From: Bdellovibrionales bacterium
Lineage (GTDB): Bacteria > Bdellovibrionota > UBA2361 > JAGRAS01
Assembly: GCA_020434465.1 (NCBI GenBank)
Contig: JAGRAS010000063.1
Location: 1-7,856 of the forward strand
Length of the DNA stretch: 7,856 nucleotides
Reading direction: 5' to 3'
Positions 1 through 7,208 of this stretch are shown piece after piece. Within the stretch, counting starts at the first letter, position 1. Each line of letters begins with the position of its first letter. Under the pieces are notes generated by a model that was given only the letters and a program-made list of their open reading frames with translations, did not search any database and had not been told where the DNA came from. The translations under genes and the position numbers were made by a program.

Positions 1-202
1 TAAAAAAAAAGTTAACAACTGATGTGTTCCCAATAAACTCCGCACCAGTAAAATTATCTCCGTTAAGCTTTTCTAGTTTAGCTGTTTTAAATTTGCCTAA
101 ATTTGGCAATTTTTGATTAAATTCTCTTTGTAAAAAATTACTGAATAGATAAGATGCAAATCCAATAAATAATACAAATAAAGCAAGTTTTATAAGCCTC
201 AT
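1..202 (-). CDS. Membrane-anchored thioredoxin-fold protein, probably Sco1/SenC-type copper chaperone (partial)
   Basis: Only the first 67 codons are present; the gene runs off the left edge of the window. The ATG at 200-202 follows the ctaB stop codon immediately (TAAATG), so translation is probably coupled to ctaB. Residues 1-3 are basic-leaning (MRL) and residues 4-20 are a hydrophobic stretch, which fits a signal anchor placing the rest outside the cytoplasmic membrane. The later part (LPNLGKF..., then NGDNFTGAEF..., then SVVNFFF) has the order of a redoxin/Sco domain start: an opening P-x-L-x-x-F, a 'G..f' segment, and the first core beta strand that precedes the Cys motif. The CxxxC/CxxC motif itself is outside the window, so Sco cannot be told from TlpA/ResA by sequence alone. 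Sco is favoured because it follows heme O synthase, and both serve cytochrome oxidase assembly. Thioredoxin-like fold: fairly sure; Sco assignment: inferred. Confidence 0.62.
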   Translation of the reverse strand, partial: MRLIKLALFVLFIGFASYLFSNFLQREFNQKLPNLGKFKTAKLEKLNGDNFTGAEFIGNTSVVNFFF

Positions 203-1063
203 TTAAATAGCCAAGTTTAAATCAATAGCAACTACCAATAGCAAAGCTGGTAAATAGATTATAGTTGCTCGAAAAAGCTTCCAAGCATTTTCTTTTGTGG
301 CTGAGTTAAAGAATCTATAACTATAGATCAACATCCAAATACTTAGAAAAAATGCGCAGATTAAATAAACTAATCCTAAGGTTCCGTGAATTGCAGGTAA
401 AATCGAAGCTGGGATTAGTAGTAATGAAAAATATAAAATATGTTTAAAAAGCCTTTCTCCTTCTGGATCAACTACTGGTAGCATCTTAAATCCACCTTTT
501 GCATAATCATCTCTAAAAATCCAAGCAATTGCATAAAAATGTGGGTGTTGCCAAATAAAGAGAATAGCAAAAAGTGCCCAACCGCCAAGTTCCAGGCCAT
601 TACTAGCTGCTGCCCAGCCACCTAGAGTGGGTAATGCTCCTGGGATTGCTCCTATCATAGTATTTAACCAAGTTATTTGTTTTAGAGGTGTATATACAAC
701 AACGTACAAAAAAGTTGTTAGTAATGCTAAAAATCCAGTGAGCGTATTTACCTGCCAAACTAGTAGAGTACAACCTAAAATAACTAGTAAAAGACCAAAT
801 GCTAGTGCGTTTGCTGGAGAAACTTTACCACTCGGAATAGGACGATTACGAGTCCTCTCCATTTTGCAATCAACTTCTCGTTCCAAAAAATGATTCAGAA
901 CTCCCGATCCGCCACATGTACAGGCAGTGCCGATTAAAGTCATTAGTAAAACATAATAAGATTCAATCTCACCCTTAGCTAAAACAAACCCTAAAAAAGT
1001 AGTAACTAGAACTAATGTCACAATTCTTGGTTTTGTCATTTCTAAATAGCTTTTATAGTCCAC
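203..1063 (-). CDS. ctaB: Protoheme IX farnesyltransferase (heme O synthase)
   Basis: This integral membrane UbiA-family prenyltransferase transfers a farnesyl group to heme B to make heme O, the precursor of heme A for cytochrome oxidases. Numbering from the upstream GTG at 1069, the first prenyl-diphosphate motif is N59-xxx-E63-xxx-D67 followed by KMERTRNRP; the Glu variant of the usual NxxxDxxxD is known in this family. Further signatures are TWLNTMIGAIPGALPTLGGW (about 133-152), WQHPHFYAIAW (173-183) and DDYAKGGFKMLPVV (187-200). Hydrophobic helices cover most of the protein, and 286-288 aa is normal. Start choice: GTG at 1069 overlaps the GGAG ribosome binding site (1069-1072), whereas GTG at 1063 lies 5 nt after it, so I take 1063. 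An ATG at 1039 has no obvious site. The next gene begins on the base after its stop, and a promoter and leader ORF lie upstream. Confidence 0.95.
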   Translation of the reverse strand: MDYKSYLEMTKPRIVTLVLVTTFLGFVLAKGEIESYYVLLMTLIGTACTCGGSGVLNHFLEREVDCKMERTRNRPIPSGKVSPANALAFGLLLVILGCTLLVWQVNTLTGFLALLTTFLYVVVYTPLKQITWLNTMIGAIPGALPTLGGWAAASNGLELGGWALFAILFIWQHPHFYAIAWIFRDDYAKGGFKMLPVVDPEGERLFKHILYFSLLLIPASILPAIHGTLGLVYLICAFFLSIWMLIYSYRFFNSATKENAWKLFRATIIYLPALLLVVAIDLNLAI

Positions 1064-1099
1064 TTTCACTCCATCATATCCGGGGGTCTTAACCTCTGC

Positions 1100-1150
1100 C
1101 TAAAACTTCGGCATGAGCTTAGTCGAAATACTTAATCTCAGATCAAACAT
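1100..1150 (-). CDS. Possible 16-aa leader peptide upstream of ctaB
   Basis: This short ORF reads MFDLRLSISTKLMPKF and stops at TAG. It lies between the predicted promoter (1181-1209) and ctaB. Its ATG is preceded by AGGGGG (1158-1163) with a 7-nt spacer, a stronger and better-spaced ribosome binding site than that of ctaB itself. About 36 nt separate its stop from the ctaB GTG at 1063. It has no run of one regulatory amino acid, so classic amino-acid attenuation is not suggested. A C5 tract downstream (1082-1086 on the minus-strand RNA) could pair with the G5 of this site. It could be a chance ORF in a structured 5' untranslated region; no homology evidence is available here. Confidence 0.3.
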   Translation of the reverse strand: MFDLRLSISTKLMPKF

Positions 1151-1180
1151 TTTAATGCCCCCTAAGCATAAGCTACGAAA

Positions 1181-1209
1181 ATAATTAATTTTCTACAATT
1201 ATTTGTCAA
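1181..1209 (-). promoter_or_regulatory. Sigma70-type promoter for ctaB-sco
   Basis: On the minus strand a perfect TTGACA (-35, 1204-1209) is followed by a 17-nt spacer and AATTAT (-10, 1181-1186; four of six consensus bases). It faces ctaB and predicts a start near 1174, giving a 5' untranslated region of roughly 110 nt that contains the leader ORF. It lies in the gap after gpsA, so ctaB-sco need not depend on the gyrA-gpsA transcript. I see no GC-rich terminator after gpsA. Confidence 0.6.
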
Positions 1210-1264
1210 TTGATTACAAAGAGAAAGCACTAAAATTAAAAACAGCTAATTTATTCACACTTAA

Positions 1265-2251
1265 TTAAAACTCTTTTTTTAAAGGCCTAGTAACAAGATT
1301 CTTAACCATATCTTCAGGGCTAACTCTACCTTGAATTAATAAGTTAACCTGCTCAGTTATTGGGACTTCAATTCCTTTCTCTTTTGCAATTTCAAGAACT
1401 ATTGGAGCAGTTCTTAAGCCTTCTGCAACAGAACCAAGAGTTTTTACTATATGATCTGCCTTTTCTCCTGCACCTAATCTAAGCCCTACAGTTCTGTTTC
1501 GACTCGTATCACAACTTGCCGTAAGCACAAGATCTCCAAGACCAGAAAGACCAAAAAAAGTTTCCTTCTGAGCTCCAAGCGCCACACCAAGCTTTGTCAT
1601 TTCAGCTAAGCCTCTTGTGATAACAGCAGCCCTCGCTGACTCTCCCAAACCCATTCCATCAGCAACTCCAGCAGCAACTGCAATAATATTTTTCAAAATG
1701 CCACCAAGCTCTACACCGATAACATCTGTTGAGATATAAGCTTTAAGCCACTCATTTGAAAAAAGCTTGGCGACTTGATTTGCAGTAATTTCATCATTTG
1801 AAGCAGCAACAACACTAACCGGCTTGCCGGACACTAGATCTATCGCAAAACTTGGGCCAGAAATAACTGCAAGTTTGCATTTATTGGGCAAATACTGATC
1901 AGCATAAGAGAGTGGAGTAGATTTTGATTCAATCTCTAATCCTTTAACTGCACTTATTAGGCAAGTGTTGGATTGTAAATTTAACTTTGGAATAATTTCT
2001 GATAGCGCTTTAGAGGGTAAAACTAGTAAAACATACTCACAGTTCAAAACCTCATCTAAATTTTCTGTAGCTCTTAATTTAGAATCTAATAATATTTCAC
2101 TTTGGAATAATGGATTAATATGCTGATTATTAATACTATCTGCTACACCCTCATCAATTGACCAGGCAAGAACATTCAGGCCTTTCATAGCTAAATGATT
2201 GGCTAAGGCAGTCCCCCAATTTCCCAAGCCAATAACAGCTATATCTGGCAT
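1265..2251 (-). CDS. gpsA: Glycerol-3-phosphate dehydrogenase [NAD(P)+]
   Basis: This cytosolic enzyme reduces dihydroxyacetone phosphate to sn-glycerol 3-phosphate for phospholipid synthesis. At 328 aa it has the normal family length. The N-terminal Rossmann fold carries G8-L-G10-N-W-G13 in the typical GLGNWGTALA context. Then come LVLPSKAL (78-83 region), SAVKGLE with K103, and SGPSFA (131-136). The C-terminal domain has GVELGGILKN with the catalytic lysine K187, GLSGLGDL ending at D240-L241, and SRNR (250-253), which binds phosphate or nucleotide in characterised homologs. Nothing essential is missing. The start ATG lies 8 nt after the gyrA stop. Its ribosome binding site AGG (2259-2261) overlaps the gyrA stop codon at a 7-nt spacing, so it is probably co-transcribed and coupled with gyrA. 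Confidence 0.97.
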   Translation of the reverse strand: MPDIAVIGLGNWGTALANHLAMKGLNVLAWSIDEGVADSINNQHINPLFQSEILLDSKLRATENLDEVLNCEYVLLVLPSKALSEIIPKLNLQSNTCLISAVKGLEIESKSTPLSYADQYLPNKCKLAVISGPSFAIDLVSGKPVSVVAASNDEITANQVAKLFSNEWLKAYISTDVIGVELGGILKNIIAVAAGVADGMGLGESARAAVITRGLAEMTKLGVALGAQKETFFGLSGLGDLVLTASCDTSRNRTVGLRLGAGEKADHIVKTLGSVAEGLRTAPIVLEIAKEKGIEVPITEQVNLLIQGRVSPEDMVKNLVTRPLKKEF

Positions 2252-2259
2252 TACATTAC

Positions 2260-4773
2260 CTATTGCTCAGCTTCATCATTAGTACCGTACTCACCACGAA
2301 TTCTTGCAATTGCAACTACGGTTTCACCTTCATCAAGGTTGATAACTCTAACTCCTTGAGTATTACGACCAATAACAGAAATATCAGCCGCATTAAATCG
2401 AATAATTTTCCCAGCGGATGTGATTAACATAACACCACTTATATCCGAAACAGTTATTGCCCCTATCACATCACCATTTCTTTCTCCGACTCTGATATCG
2501 ATAATTCCTTTTCCTCCACGACCTTGAGGACGATACTCGCTTAGTGACGTGCGTTTTCCATAGCCATTAGTACAGATAGTCAATAAAGTATCTCTTTTTT
2601 CAACCAACGAAGTTCCTTCGCTCTCATCAGAAGCTGTGCTGTTTCCATTAGAACCAGAAACAACTATCATAGAAACAAGTTCATTATCGGATTTTAGATT
2701 AACGCCTCTTACACCACGAGCGGCTCTGCCCATAGGTCTTACTTGATCTTCAGAAAAGCGAATAGAAATTCCTTTTTTTGATTCAAGAATAATATCATCC
2801 TGCCCAGAGGAGATCCCTACTCCAACTAAAAAATCATCATCTGCAACAGTACAAGCATTAACTCCACCTTTTCTTGGTCTAGAGAATTCATTTAATTCTA
2901 TTTTTTTAATGTAACCTTGCTTGCTAGCCATTACGATAAAACGATCTTCTCTAAATTCACGAACAGGTAAAACTGCGGTAATTTCATCATCTTCTTTGAT
3001 ATTAAGTAGATTTACTAAAGCTCTACCTCTTGCAGTCCTGCCAGCTTCTGGGATTTGATAAACTTTTAACCAGTGAAGCCTGCCTTTGGCTGAGAACACT
3101 AATAAATCAGCAATTGAAGAAGTTATAAATAAATGCTCAATAAAATCCTCATCATCTTTTGTTGACGTTCCGGCTACTCCCTTACCACCTCTTTTTTGTT
3201 CACGGTATTCAGACACAGATGTGCGCTTGACGTAACCTTTGTGACTAACGGTAACAACCATCTCTTCATCTTCAATTAGATCTTCAATTAATATACTTCC
3301 GCTGTCATCTTCTATGCTAGTTCTGCGCTTATCAGAAAAGTTCTCTACAAGAAAATCAATTTCGTTTACAATTAATTGATCAACTTTTGCTGCATCACTA
3401 AGTATGCCTTTTAAGCGCTCTATTTCTTTAGCAAGCTCTTGGTGCTCTTTTTCTACAGCAAGCCTTTCCATTCCCGTTAACTTCTGCAACCTCAAATCAA
3501 GGATTGCTTGAGCTTGAATCTCTGTAAGTTCGTACTTAGCTATTAAACCTTCTTTCGCCTCTTTAGGAGTTGAAGACTCACGTATTAGTGCAATTACTGC
3601 ATCCAAATTAAGGAGAGCTATTCTAAAGCCTTCCAACAAATGCATCCTATCTTCTGCTTTTTTCAGCTCAAACTGAGTGCGTCTTGTTACAACATCACGT
3701 CGATGATCAATAAAGCGAGCTAAAATATCTTTTAGTGTTAAAATTACAGGTCTTCCATCAACTATAGCTAAGTTAATGATTCCATAGCTTGACTGCATCG
3801 GTGTATGTTTAAAAAGTTGATTTAATACAACTTCTTCTGTTGCATCACGCTTAAGTTCAATAACTACGCGCATGCCATTTCGATCGCTTTCTTCACGAAT
3901 CCTTGAAATACCTTCAATAGATTTTTCATTAACTAGACTTGCGATTTTTTCTATCAGTCGAGCTTTATTAACTTGATATGGAACTTCTGTAATAATGATT
4001 GCACTAACTTCAGTTGATTTTCTTTTTACTTTTTCAAAATGTGTTTTTGCTCTGATTTGAACTACACCTTTGCCAGTTGCATAAGCACTTACAATTGGGC
4101 CACGTCCATGAATAATTCCACCCGTTGGAAAATCTGGTCCTGGAATAATTTCCATTAATCTTTCAAGTGAAATCTTGTCATTTTCAATTAGAGCTTTGGC
4201 TGCTCTTAAGGCTTCACCAAGATTGTGTGGTGGAATATGTGTTGCCATACCAACAGCAATGCCATCGGCACCATTTACTAGTAAGTTAGGAAACAAAGAT
4301 GGAAGAACTACCGGCTCTTGTGTGGTTTCGTCAAAGTTTGAAATGAAATCCACTGTATCTTTATCGATATCTTCTAAAAGCTTTTCAGCTAAAGCTGTCA
4401 TTCTACATTCAGTATACCGGTAAGCAGCTGGAGGATCGCCATCAATCGAACCAAAGTTTCCCTGGCCATCTATTAGTGGATATCTTAAGTTCCAAGGTTG
4501 TGCCAATCTTGCCAATGCGTCATAAACTGAAGAATCACCATGGGGGTGATATTTTTTTAATACTTCACCAACAACCCCCGCACACTTTGAATGCTTTTTG
4601 TTTGCAGCTAAGCCCTCTCTCAACATCGCATAAAGAACTCTTTTCTGTACTGGCTTTAATCCATCTCGAGCATCCGGTAAGGCACGACCAATAATTACGC
4701 TCATTGCGTAATCCATATAGGATTGAGTCATTTCGTTTTCAATATTTACCGCTTTAATTTGCTCACTATCCAT
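2260..4773 (-). CDS. gyrA: DNA gyrase subunit A
   Basis: GyrA is the breakage-reunion subunit of the A2B2 type II topoisomerase that introduces negative supercoils. The 837-aa protein has the full layout: winged-helix and tower region, coiled-coil region with the family segment [21 protein letters not shown] (about 414-434), and a C-terminal DNA-wrapping beta-pinwheel from about 490. The catalytic tyrosine is Y120 ([10 protein letters not shown]). The quinolone-resistance region reads [10 protein letters not shown] (76-85), with S81 and D85 at the places of E. coli S83 and D87, so it looks wild type. The canonical GyrA box Q-K-R-G-G-K-G at 526-532 separates it from ParC; a second, related Q-G-R-G-G-K-G lies at 750-756. 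A serine/glycine/acidic loop at about 706-728 is longer than in E. coli. The ATG is preceded by AGGA (4782-4785) with 8-nt spacing. Confidence 0.98.
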   Translation of the reverse strand: MDSEQIKAVNIENEMTQSYMDYAMSVIIGRALPDARDGLKPVQKRVLYAMLREGLAANKKHSKCAGVVGEVLKKYHPHGDSSVYDALARLAQPWNLRYPLIDGQGNFGSIDGDPPAAYRYTECRMTALAEKLLEDIDKDTVDFISNFDETTQEPVVLPSLFPNLLVNGADGIAVGMATHIPPHNLGEALRAAKALIENDKISLERLMEIIPGPDFPTGGIIHGRGPIVSAYATGKGVVQIRAKTHFEKVKRKSTEVSAIIITEVPYQVNKARLIEKIASLVNEKSIEGISRIREESDRNGMRVVIELKRDATEEVVLNQLFKHTPMQSSYGIINLAIVDGRPVILTLKDILARFIDHRRDVVTRRTQFELKKAEDRMHLLEGFRIALLNLDAVIALIRESSTPKEAKEGLIAKYELTEIQAQAILDLRLQKLTGMERLAVEKEHQELAKEIERLKGILSDAAKVDQLIVNEIDFLVENFSDKRRTSIEDDSGSILIEDLIEDEEMVVTVSHKGYVKRTSVSEYREQKRGGKGVAGTSTKDDEDFIEHLFITSSIADLLVFSAKGRLHWLKVYQIPEAGRTARGRALVNLLNIKEDDEITAVLPVREFREDRFIVMASKQGYIKKIELNEFSRPRKGGVNACTVADDDFLVGVGISSGQDDIILESKKGISIRFSEDQVRPMGRAARGVRGVNLKSDNELVSMIVVSGSNGNSTASDESEGTSLVEKRDTLLTICTNGYGKRTSLSEYRPQGRGGKGIIDIRVGERNGDVIGAITVSDISGVMLITSAGKIIRFNAADISVIGRNTQGVRVINLDEGETVVAIARIRGEYGTNDEAEQ

Positions 4774-4822
4774 ATCTTAAATCCTGTACTACTTGAGTAA
4801 TTTTAGTAATTTAACCAGGGCT

Positions 4823-4851
4823 ATAGTAACTCGCACCTAAATGAGAATCAA
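4823..4851 (-). promoter_or_regulatory. Probable gyrA promoter
   Basis: On the minus strand TTGATT (-35, 4846-4851) is followed by a 17-nt spacer and TACTAT (-10, 4823-4828); each hexamer matches four of six consensus bases. The predicted start is near 4816, leaving about 40 nt of untranslated leader before gyrA. A C5 tract with the motif AGGTTACGCCCCC (4860-4872) lies just upstream of the -35. The rest of the 172-nt gap between gyrA and the cupin gene is AT-rich. On the minus strand it has T-rich runs after the cupin stop but no clear GC hairpin. Confidence 0.45.
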
Positions 4852-4945
4852 GGAATTTAGGGGGCGTAACCTATTGATACAAAACGTTTTTAATTTGAAG
4901 TTTTTGTGAAAAATAAAGAGAAAAATAAAAATGAAGATAAAAGTT

Positions 4946-5524
4946 TTAACTTAAGATTTTAGTTCCTTTTGGCCAGATACAAAGTGCCATGTACACTCCA
5001 TCTTCATCGAGTATACCTTTAGGTGAATGCGAAGATCCTTCACCTGAAGATAAAATCGTTCCTGGGTTAACTACTCTTGCAGAGTCTTGTGAAAATCCAG
5101 ATCCAGCCTGTTCTTCTATCGTTTGTCCTTTAAGTTGTAAACAAAGCTCCCCTCCAGGATGTGTATGACCCATAAATGTAATTTGCTGCCCAGGGTCACC
5201 TTTAACTAGTAAAACAGCAGTCAAACTAGGTTTAGAATATTTTAAAGTGATAATTTCAGATAAAGAAACTTGCCCATCTCTTAATGGTAAAAGATCTTTT
5301 CTAGTAGGTTTTTCAATAGATTGTTCAATTAAATCGATAATTACAGGAATAAATATTGGATCAAGATCTTTTACAGTGAAAAGAGGTTCAAAATCTATAG
5401 CACTTACTCCTGAAGAATCGATTTTAGGAGTATCGATTTTAGGAGCAGCAAGATCGCCAAATCTATCTTGTAGTCCTAGATCAGCAGATTTGGTACTTGC
5501 TGGATTTGAAAAACTTTGTTCCAA
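4946..5524 (-). CDS. Small cupin-domain protein (ChrR-like cupin fold), function unknown
   Basis: The 192-aa protein has one cupin domain in its C-terminal half. Motif 1 is exact: H120-T-H122-x3-E126-x6-G133. Motif 2 is G155-x5-GEG-x2-H166, with Gly in place of the usual Pro. H120, H122, E126 and H166 give a complete metal-binding set, so a metal-dependent role (sensor, isomerase or dioxygenase type) is possible. HTHPGGE resembles the cupins of ChrR-type anti-sigma factors, but no zinc-binding anti-sigma domain is seen. The first ~45 residues are hydrophilic and probably disordered, and include a short PKID repeat. There is no signal peptide or membrane segment. The start is TTG (5522-5524): GGAG (5532-5535) is 7 nt upstream, and an in-frame stop lies just before that. 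It sits between pepA and gyrA without tight coupling to either. The substrate cannot be named. Confidence 0.85.
   Translation of the reverse strand: MEQSFSNPASTKSADLGLQDRFGDLAAPKIDTPKIDSSGVSAIDFEPLFTVKDLDPIFIPVIIDLIEQSIEKPTRKDLLPLRDGQVSLSEIITLKYSKPSLTAVLLVKGDPGQQITFMGHTHPGGELCLQLKGQTIEEQAGSGFSQDSARVVNPGTILSSGEGSSHSPKGILDEDGVYMALCIWPKGTKILS
5417..5446. repeat. Tandem 15-nt duplication inside the cupin gene
   Basis: Two adjacent 15-nt units, 5417-5431 and 5432-5446, are identical except for the last base. Both begin ATCGATTTTAGGAG on the plus strand. On the coding strand they give the repeated peptide PKID-T/PKID-S in the flexible N-terminal region. The length is a multiple of three, so the frame is kept. 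It looks like a recent slippage duplication. Confidence 0.85.
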
Positions 5525-5544
5525 GAAATTTCTCCGATATCAAA

Positions 5545-5550
5545 ACTATA
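5545..5550 (-). promoter_or_regulatory. Possible -10 element for the cupin gene
   Basis: The minus strand has TATAGT (five of six consensus bases) 20 nt upstream of the TTG start. This would give a very short leader that just includes the GGAG ribosome binding site. No convincing -35 is seen at the right distance, so this is only a candidate. The 96-nt gap between pepA and this gene shows no clear terminator, so read-through from pepA is possible. Confidence 0.25.
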
Positions 5551-5620
5551 ATTGAGGTAGCATTTTTAAAAATCTAAATCAAACAAAATTTCGTTATGAT
5601 TTAAATTTCAAGATCTTATC

Positions 5621-7138
5621 TCAAGAAGAATAGTTTAAAATGTAATTAGCAAGTGTTCTAACTCCAAATCCAACACCCCCTTTCTTTAGATATCCACTAT
5701 CACCTGAAGATCTAAATGCAGGACCAGCAATATCAATATGTGCCCATGGAGTTTTATCAATAAAGTTATTTAAAAACAAAGCGGCAGTGATTGATCCGCC
5801 AAAGGAACCACCGATATTTTTCATATCAGCAATATAACTACTAAGTAATGACTTATACTCTGGAGCAAGTGGCATATGCCAGAGTCTTTCACCAGCTAGT
5901 TCTCCGGCGTTTATTAGATCCTCGGCAATTTCTTGTTTCGAACTATACAAACCAGCATAGTCTGTTCCTAGAGCTACCACACAAGCACCAGTTAGAGTTG
6001 CTAAATCTATTATTACATTAGCTCCATCTTTCTCAGCTAGGCAAAGCGCATCAGCTAAAATTAATCTACCCTCAGCATCCGTGTTTAATACCTCAATAGA
6101 CTTTCCATTCATTGCTTTAACAATATCGCCTGGGCGAGTAGCTCTGCCACTTACCATGTTTTCGCAAGTTGGAATATAAGCTCTAATTTCATGTTTTGGT
6201 TTTAGGCTTGCCATGACTTCCATTGCGCCAATAACAGCAGCTGCACCACTCATGTCCATTTTCATGTCCATCATTCCTGCACCAGGCTTAATTGAATTAC
6301 CACCAGTATCAAAAGTAATTCCTTTCCCAACTATGGAGATCACTTTAGCTCTTTTATTTTTGGGCTTATATGTAAGTTTGATTAGATAAGGTGGTTTTTC
6401 GCTGCCCTCAGCAACAGAGAGAAGTGAGAAAGCTTTCATTTTTTTTAATCTTTGCCGATCTAGAACCTGGATTTTTAACCCTTTTTTTCTTGCTAAACTT
6501 CGACAAACTGAAACTAGATAGGAAGGATCGCAATCTGCTGCTGGCATGTTCACAAGATCTCTTGCTAGTTTTGTTCCATTAGAAAAAACCTTAGCCATAG
6601 AAACTGCTTTCGCAGGAATTTTTTTAGATTGTAATACTGCTAAAGTATCTATTGTAGAACTAGATTTAGGTTTAGATGACTTATATTTATCATACTTATA
6701 TTTTGCCAGCTCAAAGCCTTCAACAAAAGCTTGGCAATTTTGAAAATCATTTAATTGAAGATTGTTTCCAGATAAAACTATTTTTTTTAATTTAGGTTTA
6801 GCTGCACTGCTTAAACTTGCACCAAGATTTCTATAGTATTCAATTAATTCAAAATTAGTAAGTTCCTCTTTAGCTGCAGACAATAATAAGACTCTTGGGA
6901 TTTTTTTGTTTCCCGTAAAATTTATAAGAAGTGTTGACTCTGAACTTGCACTAAACCCTTCAGCTTGGGCTAGTTTAGTGAAATCAATATCCAAAAAATT
7001 TCCGAGTTCCTTTAAGTTTATCGTCCCAGGCTGTTTTGTACTCTTTGTCTTACCTGTTATTTCTTTAGGCTCTACGACGATAGCAAATAAGTCTGTTTTT
7101 ATGCTTTTTAAAGATGATTTGACTGTGTTTAACTTCAT
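5621..7138 (-). CDS. pepA: Leucyl aminopeptidase, M17 family (cytosol aminopeptidase)
   Basis: This two-metal cytosolic exopeptidase removes N-terminal residues from peptides, mainly in protein turnover. The 505-aa protein has the less conserved N-terminal macro-like domain (to about 170) and the C-terminal catalytic domain. The metal ligands and active-site residues are all present: K272 (VGKG), D277 (FDTGG), K284 (SIKP), D295 (MDMSG), D354 and E356 in the signature NTDAEGRL, and R358. Each lies two residues beyond its E. coli PepA counterpart. WAHIDIAGPA and GFGVRTL close the domain as usual. E. coli PepA also binds DNA in Xer recombination and carAB control; nothing here shows whether this one does. 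The N-terminal half is rich in lysine. The ATG has AGGA (7147-7150) at 8-nt spacing. It is divergent from the receiver gene. Confidence 0.96.
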   Translation of the reverse strand: MKLNTVKSSLKSIKTDLFAIVVEPKEITGKTKSTKQPGTINLKELGNFLDIDFTKLAQAEGFSASSESTLLINFTGNKKIPRVLLLSAAKEELTNFELIEYYRNLGASLSSAAKPKLKKIVLSGNNLQLNDFQNCQAFVEGFELAKYKYDKYKSSKPKSSSTIDTLAVLQSKKIPAKAVSMAKVFSNGTKLARDLVNMPAADCDPSYLVSVCRSLARKKGLKIQVLDRQRLKKMKAFSLLSVAEGSEKPPYLIKLTYKPKNKRAKVISIVGKGITFDTGGNSIKPGAGMMDMKMDMSGAAAVIGAMEVMASLKPKHEIRAYIPTCENMVSGRATRPGDIVKAMNGKSIEVLNTDAEGRLILADALCLAEKDGANVIIDLATLTGACVVALGTDYAGLYSSKQEIAEDLINAGELAGERLWHMPLAPEYKSLLSSYIADMKNIGGSFGGSITAALFLNNFIDKTPWAHIDIAGPAFRSSGDSGYLKKGGVGFGVRTLANYILNYSS

Positions 7139-7164
7139 ATTTATTTTCCTAATGATCTATACCC

Positions 7165-7181
7165 CTTAAACTATATTTAAG
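7165..7181. promoter_or_regulatory. Inverted repeat over the candidate pepA -10 element
   Basis: CTTAAA (7165-7170) and TTTAAG (7176-7181) form exact 6-bp inverted arms around a 5-bp centre. On the minus strand the centre and one arm include TATAGT (7170-7175), a five-of-six match to the -10 consensus. It lies 32-37 nt upstream of the pepA ATG, a suitable distance. No good -35 is visible. The arrangement would suit an operator that blocks the promoter, but such AT-rich repeats also arise by chance. Confidence 0.35.
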
Positions 7182-7208
7182 TTATTGAAATCACATCATT
7201 TTGGCAAG

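Noticed and set aside
627..893. 88-aa plus-strand open frame
   Set aside because: It lies wholly antisense to the conserved core of ctaB, shows no family features, and is explained by codon bias of the real gene.
4175..4694. Plus-strand open frames opposite the N-terminal part of gyrA
   Set aside because: They are antisense to the catalytic Tyr and quinolone-region coding sequence, which is strongly conserved; no ribosome sites or recognisable domains.
2260..4773. Possibility that the topoisomerase gene is parC rather than gyrA
   Set aside because: The canonical GyrA box QKRGGKG and a full multi-blade C-terminal pinwheel are present, which ParC lacks.
4880..4945. T-rich stretch after the cupin stop as a terminator
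   Set aside because: There are U-rich runs on the minus-strand RNA, but the only stems are short A-T pairs (AAGTT/AACTT); no stable hairpin directly before a U tract.
4906..4962. 18-codon plus-strand GTG frame reading a Lys/Asn/Glu-rich peptide
   Set aside because: Low-complexity AT-rich sequence, no convincing ribosome site, and overlap with the 3' end of the cupin gene on the other strand.
5247..5555. 102-aa plus-strand frame opposite the cupin gene
   Set aside because: The minus-strand frame has exact cupin motifs and a good ribosome site; this one has neither.
5600..5623. Quasi-palindrome at the end of pepA (TTCAAGATCTTATCTCAAGAA)
   Set aside because: On pairing it gives only a 4-5 bp stem with mismatches and no following U run, so it is not supported as a terminator.
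6391..7169. Three plus-strand frames opposite pepA
   Set aside because: They are antisense to the M17 gene, whose frame is intact with all active-site residues in place.
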